Made by a program: the position numbers and the translations under genes | Source: Acetobacteraceae bacterium | GTDB taxonomy: Bacteria; Pseudomonadota; Alphaproteobacteria; Acetobacterales; Acetobacteraceae | Reading direction: 5' to 3' | Assembly (NCBI GenBank): GCA_024280945.1 | Contig: JAMXLO010000029.1 | Span: forward strand, 1 to 64,000 | Length of the DNA stretch: 64,000 nucleotides | Part shown: positions 60,775-64,000 of the stretch, in pieces | Position numbering within the stretch: position 1 is the stretch's first letter | Layout of the letters: each line of letters opens with the position of its first letter | Notes under the pieces: generated by a model | Databases searched by the model: none | What the model was told of the DNA's origin: nothing | Seen by the model: the letters and a program-made list of their open reading frames with translations, nothing else

Positions 60775-62103
60775 ATGGACGCCCTTGAGGTCCGCACCAT
60801 GGTGAAGGTGTCACGGCGGCTGATACCCTTCGTCATCATCTGCTACTTTGTCGCATATCTCGATCGTGTGAATCTCAGCTTCGCTGCGCTGGAGATGAAT
60901 AAGGATCTCGGGTTCACCTCTACCGTCTATGGCATCGGTGCCGGTGCCTTCTTTATCACCTATTTCCTGCTCGAGACGCCGTCCAACCTGGTGCTTCTGA
61001 AGATGGGTGCGCGACTCTGGATCGCCCGGATCATGTTCACGTGGGGCATACTCTCCGGCGCTATGGCATTCATCTGGAACGAATGGAGCTTCTATACAGT
61101 GCGCTTCCTCTTCGGCGCGGCTGAGGCGGGCTTCTTTCCCGGGATCCTGTTCTATCTGACACTGTATTTCCCTGCCGCATACCGCGCGCGGATGGTCAGC
61201 ATGTTCATGGTGGCAATCCCGGTATCCGCGGTTATCGGCGCACCGCTTTCCACCTCGATTCTTTACGCGGACGGGTTCCTAGGGCTCAGAGGGTGGCAGT
61301 GGGTGTTCATCGGTGAAGCGATTCCGGCACTGATCCTGTCTGTCGTTACGTGGTTCTACCTGACGGATGACCCGGCAGAGGCACGCTGGCTGGAGCCTGA
61401 TGAGCGGAACTGGCTGGTCAAGCGGCAGGAAGCCGAGGTACGCCAACGTGAAGCTGCCCACTCGATGTCGGTGTGGCAGGTGCTGCGCAATCCGCGTGTC
61501 ATTGCACTCGGCATTGCCGGCTTCGGCATCGCCTATGAGATCTATGGCATGACCTATTTCCTGCCGCAGATCGTCAAGCAGTTCGGCTTGACCAATATGC
61601 AGACCGGGCTCGTCTCGGCACTACCGTTCGCGGTGGGTGCAGTGGGCATGGTTTGGTACGGCAAACGCTCGGATCGTGTGATGGAGCGACGCAGCCACAC
61701 GGCCGTCACGTTCCTGATCGCCGCCGCAGGCCTGGTGCTGACGGCACTCACGCCAAACCCCTATTTCCGCCTCTTCACTCTGTGTGTCGCTTCGTTCGGC
61801 ATGTTCTCGGTACTGCCAGTGTTCTGGTCGATGCCCACCGCGTTCCTGAGCGGCGCGGCAGCGGCGGCAGGGGTGGCCTACATCAACTCGATCGCCAATA
61901 TAGCCGGCTTCGTTGGCAACTATGTCATGGGCTGGTTGCGCGACCTGACTGGCAGCTTTGACAGTGGTCTGCTCGTCATTGCTGCTGTCTGCAACGTCGC
62001 GGCGCTTGCGACGCTATGCATCCATCATGACAAGGAGCTTGAGCAGGCACCGGCTCCTGAGGAGACACCACCAGTGCCAGGACGGGTCGCTGAGATCGTG
62101 TGA
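60775..62103 (+). CDS. MFS transporter of the anion:cation symporter (ACS) family
   Basis: A 442-aa carrier with 12 hydrophobic segments. RLIPFVIICYFVAYLDRVNLSFAALEMNKDLGF is the standard ACS opening (with DRVN), followed by RFLFGAAEAGFFPGILFYL and LTDDPAEARWLEPDER, both typical of organic-anion carriers for phthalate, hexuronate or tartrate. AAGGA lies upstream. The 38-bp gap after the LLM gene suggests one operon. It would take up an organic acid related to the pathway. Confidence 0.92.
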   Translation: MDALEVRTMVKVSRRLIPFVIICYFVAYLDRVNLSFAALEMNKDLGFTSTVYGIGAGAFFITYFLLETPSNLVLLKMGARLWIARIMFTWGILSGAMAFIWNEWSFYTVRFLFGAAEAGFFPGILFYLTLYFPAAYRARMVSMFMVAIPVSAVIGAPLSTSILYADGFLGLRGWQWVFIGEAIPALILSVVTWFYLTDDPAEARWLEPDERNWLVKRQEAEVRQREAAHSMSVWQVLRNPRVIALGIAGFGIAYEIYGMTYFLPQIVKQFGLTNMQTGLVSALPFAVGAVGMVWYGKRSDRVMERRSHTAVTFLIAAAGLVLTALTPNPYFRLFTLCVASFGMFSVLPVFWSMPTAFLSGAAAAAGVAYINSIANIAGFVGNYVMGWLRDLTGSFDSGLLVIAAVCNVAALATLCIHHDKELEQAPAPEETPPVPGRVAEIV

Positions 62104-62163
62104 GGCTCTGACCTGCCGTCGCTTGTGCGACGTTGCGCCACCGACAAAGAAGTGGAGGAACAA

Positions 62164-62973
62164 ATGGCCACCGAAGTGTCGTTATTCGGTTTGCAGGACA
62201 AGAAGGCCGTCGTTATCGGCGGCGGCCAGGGCATGGGTGAAAGCACCTCGCGTTACCTGGCGCATGCGGGGTGTGATGTTGCTGTCATCGACATCGAACG
62301 CGAACGTGCGGAGCGCGTCGCCAGCCTGGTCAATGAACTCGGTCGGCGAGGGATACCCATCGTCGGCGACGTACTCGATGATGCGCAGATTCCAACGATC
62401 GTCGCGTCAGCCGAGCAGCAACTCGGCAAGGTGGACGTCATGGTGTCGATCGTCGGTGCTGCGGTTTGGGGGGCCCTGCTGGAGACAACTGCCGGCATCT
62501 GGGACCAGCAGATGCATCTCAACCTGCGTTATTTCTTCCTGTGCGCGCGGGAGGTTGCGGCGACCATGATAAGGCGGGGCGATGCGGGGGCTATCGTCGG
62601 TATCGCCTCGGTGGATGGGCAGCGTTCGGCCCCCATGCGCGGTGCCTACGGTGCAGCGAAAGCCGGATTGATCAGCCTGGTGCAGACCATGGCTGTTGAG
62701 TGGGCGCCGCATAACATACGGGTCAATGCTGTTGCGCCCGGGCATATCGTCACGCCGCGTCTTTACGATACTCCGCAACGGGCTGAAGGCTATGCCAACA
62801 GTCTGCTGCCGGTGCGGCGACGAGGCGTGACTGACGACATCGGCAAGGCGGCGCTGTTCCTCGTCTCTGATCTTGCCAGCTATATCACTGGCACGACTCT
62901 CGACGTTGACGGTGGCCTGTTGGCCGCCAATCTGTTTCCTGGAGGATTTCTCAGGGACAATCGTCCCGGCTGA
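62164..62973 (+). CDS. SDR family oxidoreductase (classical)
   Basis: A 269-aa protein from ATG 62164, with GGAGG five bases upstream. VIGGGQGMGE near residue 17 is a Gly-rich coenzyme loop, VDVMVSIVGAAV replaces the usual NNAG, VGIASVDGQ has the catalytic Ser, and YGAAK gives the active Tyr and Lys. VDGGLLAANLF near the end is usual. Unlike the SDR at 10488 this one has a full active site. It probably oxidises an alcohol or reduces a ketone in the pathway of its neighbours. Confidence 0.9.
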   Translation: MATEVSLFGLQDKKAVVIGGGQGMGESTSRYLAHAGCDVAVIDIERERAERVASLVNELGRRGIPIVGDVLDDAQIPTIVASAEQQLGKVDVMVSIVGAAVWGALLETTAGIWDQQMHLNLRYFFLCAREVAATMIRRGDAGAIVGIASVDGQRSAPMRGAYGAAKAGLISLVQTMAVEWAPHNIRVNAVAPGHIVTPRLYDTPQRAEGYANSLLPVRRRGVTDDIGKAALFLVSDLASYITGTTLDVDGGLLAANLFPGGFLRDNRPG

Positions 62974-63041
62974 TCGCTCGTGCCTCCCAGATCAGTCGAT
63001 TTCGTGAGCGGTCTCAACCTTATTGGCAGGAGAGGCAGGCC

Positions 63042-63770
63042 ATGGCTTACGAGTTCTTCTACTGGCCGGAGATCCAGGGACGCGGCGAGTTCGTCCGCCT
63101 GGCATTGGAAGATGCAGGTGTGCCATTTGTCGACGTGGCGCGCGGGTCGGAGAGCGAGGGACGCAGCGTTCCGGCCATGCTGGCCCTCATGCAGGGCGAA
63201 GGCACATCACACATCCCGTTTGCTCCACCGTTCCTGCGCGATGGCGATATGATTGTCAGCCATACAGCGGTGATCCTGCTGTACCTGGGCGGGCGGATCG
63301 GCCTCGCGCCTACCGATGAAGACGGCCGGCTATGGACGCATCAAATACAGCTGACGATCACCGACATCGTCAAGGAAGTGTATAACTCCCACCATCCGAT
63401 CGACGAGGACAAGTGGTTCCACGAACAGAAGGATGAAGCAATCGCGCGTGCCGCAATCTTCCGCAGAGACCGGATGCCAAAGTTCCTTGGTTGGTTCGAG
63501 CGGATCCTTCAGGCAAATCCCGCAGGAGCCGGCCATCTGGTTGGCAGCTCCGTCACCTATGCTGATCTGTCCTTGTTCCAGCTGATCGAGGGATTGCATT
63601 TCGCATTTCCTCTCGCGGCCAAGCGAGAGTTGGCGAAGCTGCCGCGCGTGACTGCTCTGCACAGAGCAGTGGCGGAACGACCGCGAGTGAAGGCCTATCT
63701 GGCGAGCGAACGGCGCGTACCGTTCAAGGAGACAGGGATCTTCCGCCGCTACCCGGAGCTGGATGGTTAG
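63042..63770 (+). CDS. Glutathione S-transferase family protein
   Basis: A 242-aa cytosolic protein. MAYEFFYWPEIQGRGEFVRLALEDAGVPF is the thioredoxin-like N-terminal part with Tyr7 at the site used by sigma/alpha-type enzymes. HIPFAPPFLRDGDMIVSHTAVILLYL has the cis-Pro and the glutathione Ser, and VTYADLSLFQLIEG lies in the C-terminal helical domain. AGGAG lies upstream. It follows the SDR gene by 68 bp. It may detoxify or open a reactive intermediate. Confidence 0.9.
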   Translation: MAYEFFYWPEIQGRGEFVRLALEDAGVPFVDVARGSESEGRSVPAMLALMQGEGTSHIPFAPPFLRDGDMIVSHTAVILLYLGGRIGLAPTDEDGRLWTHQIQLTITDIVKEVYNSHHPIDEDKWFHEQKDEAIARAAIFRRDRMPKFLGWFERILQANPAGAGHLVGSSVTYADLSLFQLIEGLHFAFPLAAKRELAKLPRVTALHRAVAERPRVKAYLASERRVPFKETGIFRRYPELDG

Positions 63771-63869
63771 TTCGGGAAGTTCTCGTCGCATGTCGCCGAG
63801 ATTGTCGGCCCCTTGTCTGGACGAACGCGCGGCGTGACACTGACACAAAGCAATCGAGGAACCCGAAAC

Positions 63870-64000
63870 ATGGCCAACGAATTCGACCTCGTCATCCGCG
63901 GCGGCACCATCATGGACGGGAATGGTGGAGCGCCGTTCTGCGGCGATGTCGCTGTCAGTGGCGGCTGCGTCGCCGAGCTCGGCAAGGTAGCGGGTCGCGG
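63870..64000 (+). CDS. N-acyl-D-amino-acid deacylase family amidohydrolase, N-terminus only
   Basis: The gene runs off the right edge. The 43 visible codons, MANEFDLVIRGGTIMDGNGG onward, align closely with the N-terminus of the deacylase at 8763 (MAAEFDLIIRNGTVVDGTGR). The metal-binding His residues lie beyond the window. GAGGAA lies upstream of the ATG. It follows the GST gene by 99 bp, so an amide-cleaving step probably belongs to this catabolic cluster. Confidence 0.82.
   Translation, partial: MANEFDLVIRGGTIMDGNGGAPFCGDVAVSGGCVAELGKVAGR

Overview
The window looks like chromosomal DNA of a GC-rich alphaproteobacterium, probably Rhodospirillales/Acetobacteraceae. That is an inference from overall gene style: a Hint-domain surface protein of a type common in acetic-acid-bacteria relatives, a LivKHMGF operon, alphaproteobacterial palindromic repeats and compact gene packing. 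No rRNA or other decisive taxonomic marker is present. One tRNA gene (Thr, UGU) is seen.

Layout. 0-2.4 kb: the tail of a flavin monooxygenase, then a lower-GC two-gene module on the minus strand (DUF262 protein plus a HEPN protein with an intact Rx4H motif), a candidate defence or toxin-antitoxin pair. 2.5-6 kb: small enzymes and envelope proteins, including a decayed duplicate of a SnoaL-like gene and a shortened acyl-CoA dehydrogenase-like protein. 6-22 kb: ordinary metabolism, namely aminopeptidase N, a D-aminoacylase, an unusual SDR lacking the catalytic Tyr/Lys, a GIY-YIG protein, a complete branched-chain-amino-acid-type ABC transporter (livKHMGF), an HU-like protein, a GST/isomerase/enoyl-CoA hydratase operon, and an M20 peptidase with an MFS exporter.

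22-40.3 kb: a surface-polysaccharide region. It has three large multidomain glycosyltransferases, two smaller ones, a Hint/Ig-like surface protein, a protein made almost only of a short 'YPDV' repeat module shared with two of the transferases, and a lower-GC core with a sulfotransferase-like protein, an AlgX/AlgJ-like O-acetyltransferase and a GH71-like glucanase. 40.3-48.3 kb: a gene-poor decay zone with remnants of a GntP permease, a patatin joined to a cinA fragment, and a PPK2, between an intact MFS gene, a small secreted protein, a Na/Pi cotransporter and tRNA-Thr.

48.3-64 kb: a molybdopterin oxidoreductase, then a catabolic block. Two divergent oligopeptide-type binding proteins flank an operon of two permeases and two ATPases, followed by a CmcJ/NvfI-family iron oxygenase, an LLM flavin monooxygenase, an ACS-type MFS carrier, an SDR, a GST and the start of a second D-aminoacylase. 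Together these suggest uptake and oxidative breakdown of an amide- or peptide-like compound, substrate unknown.
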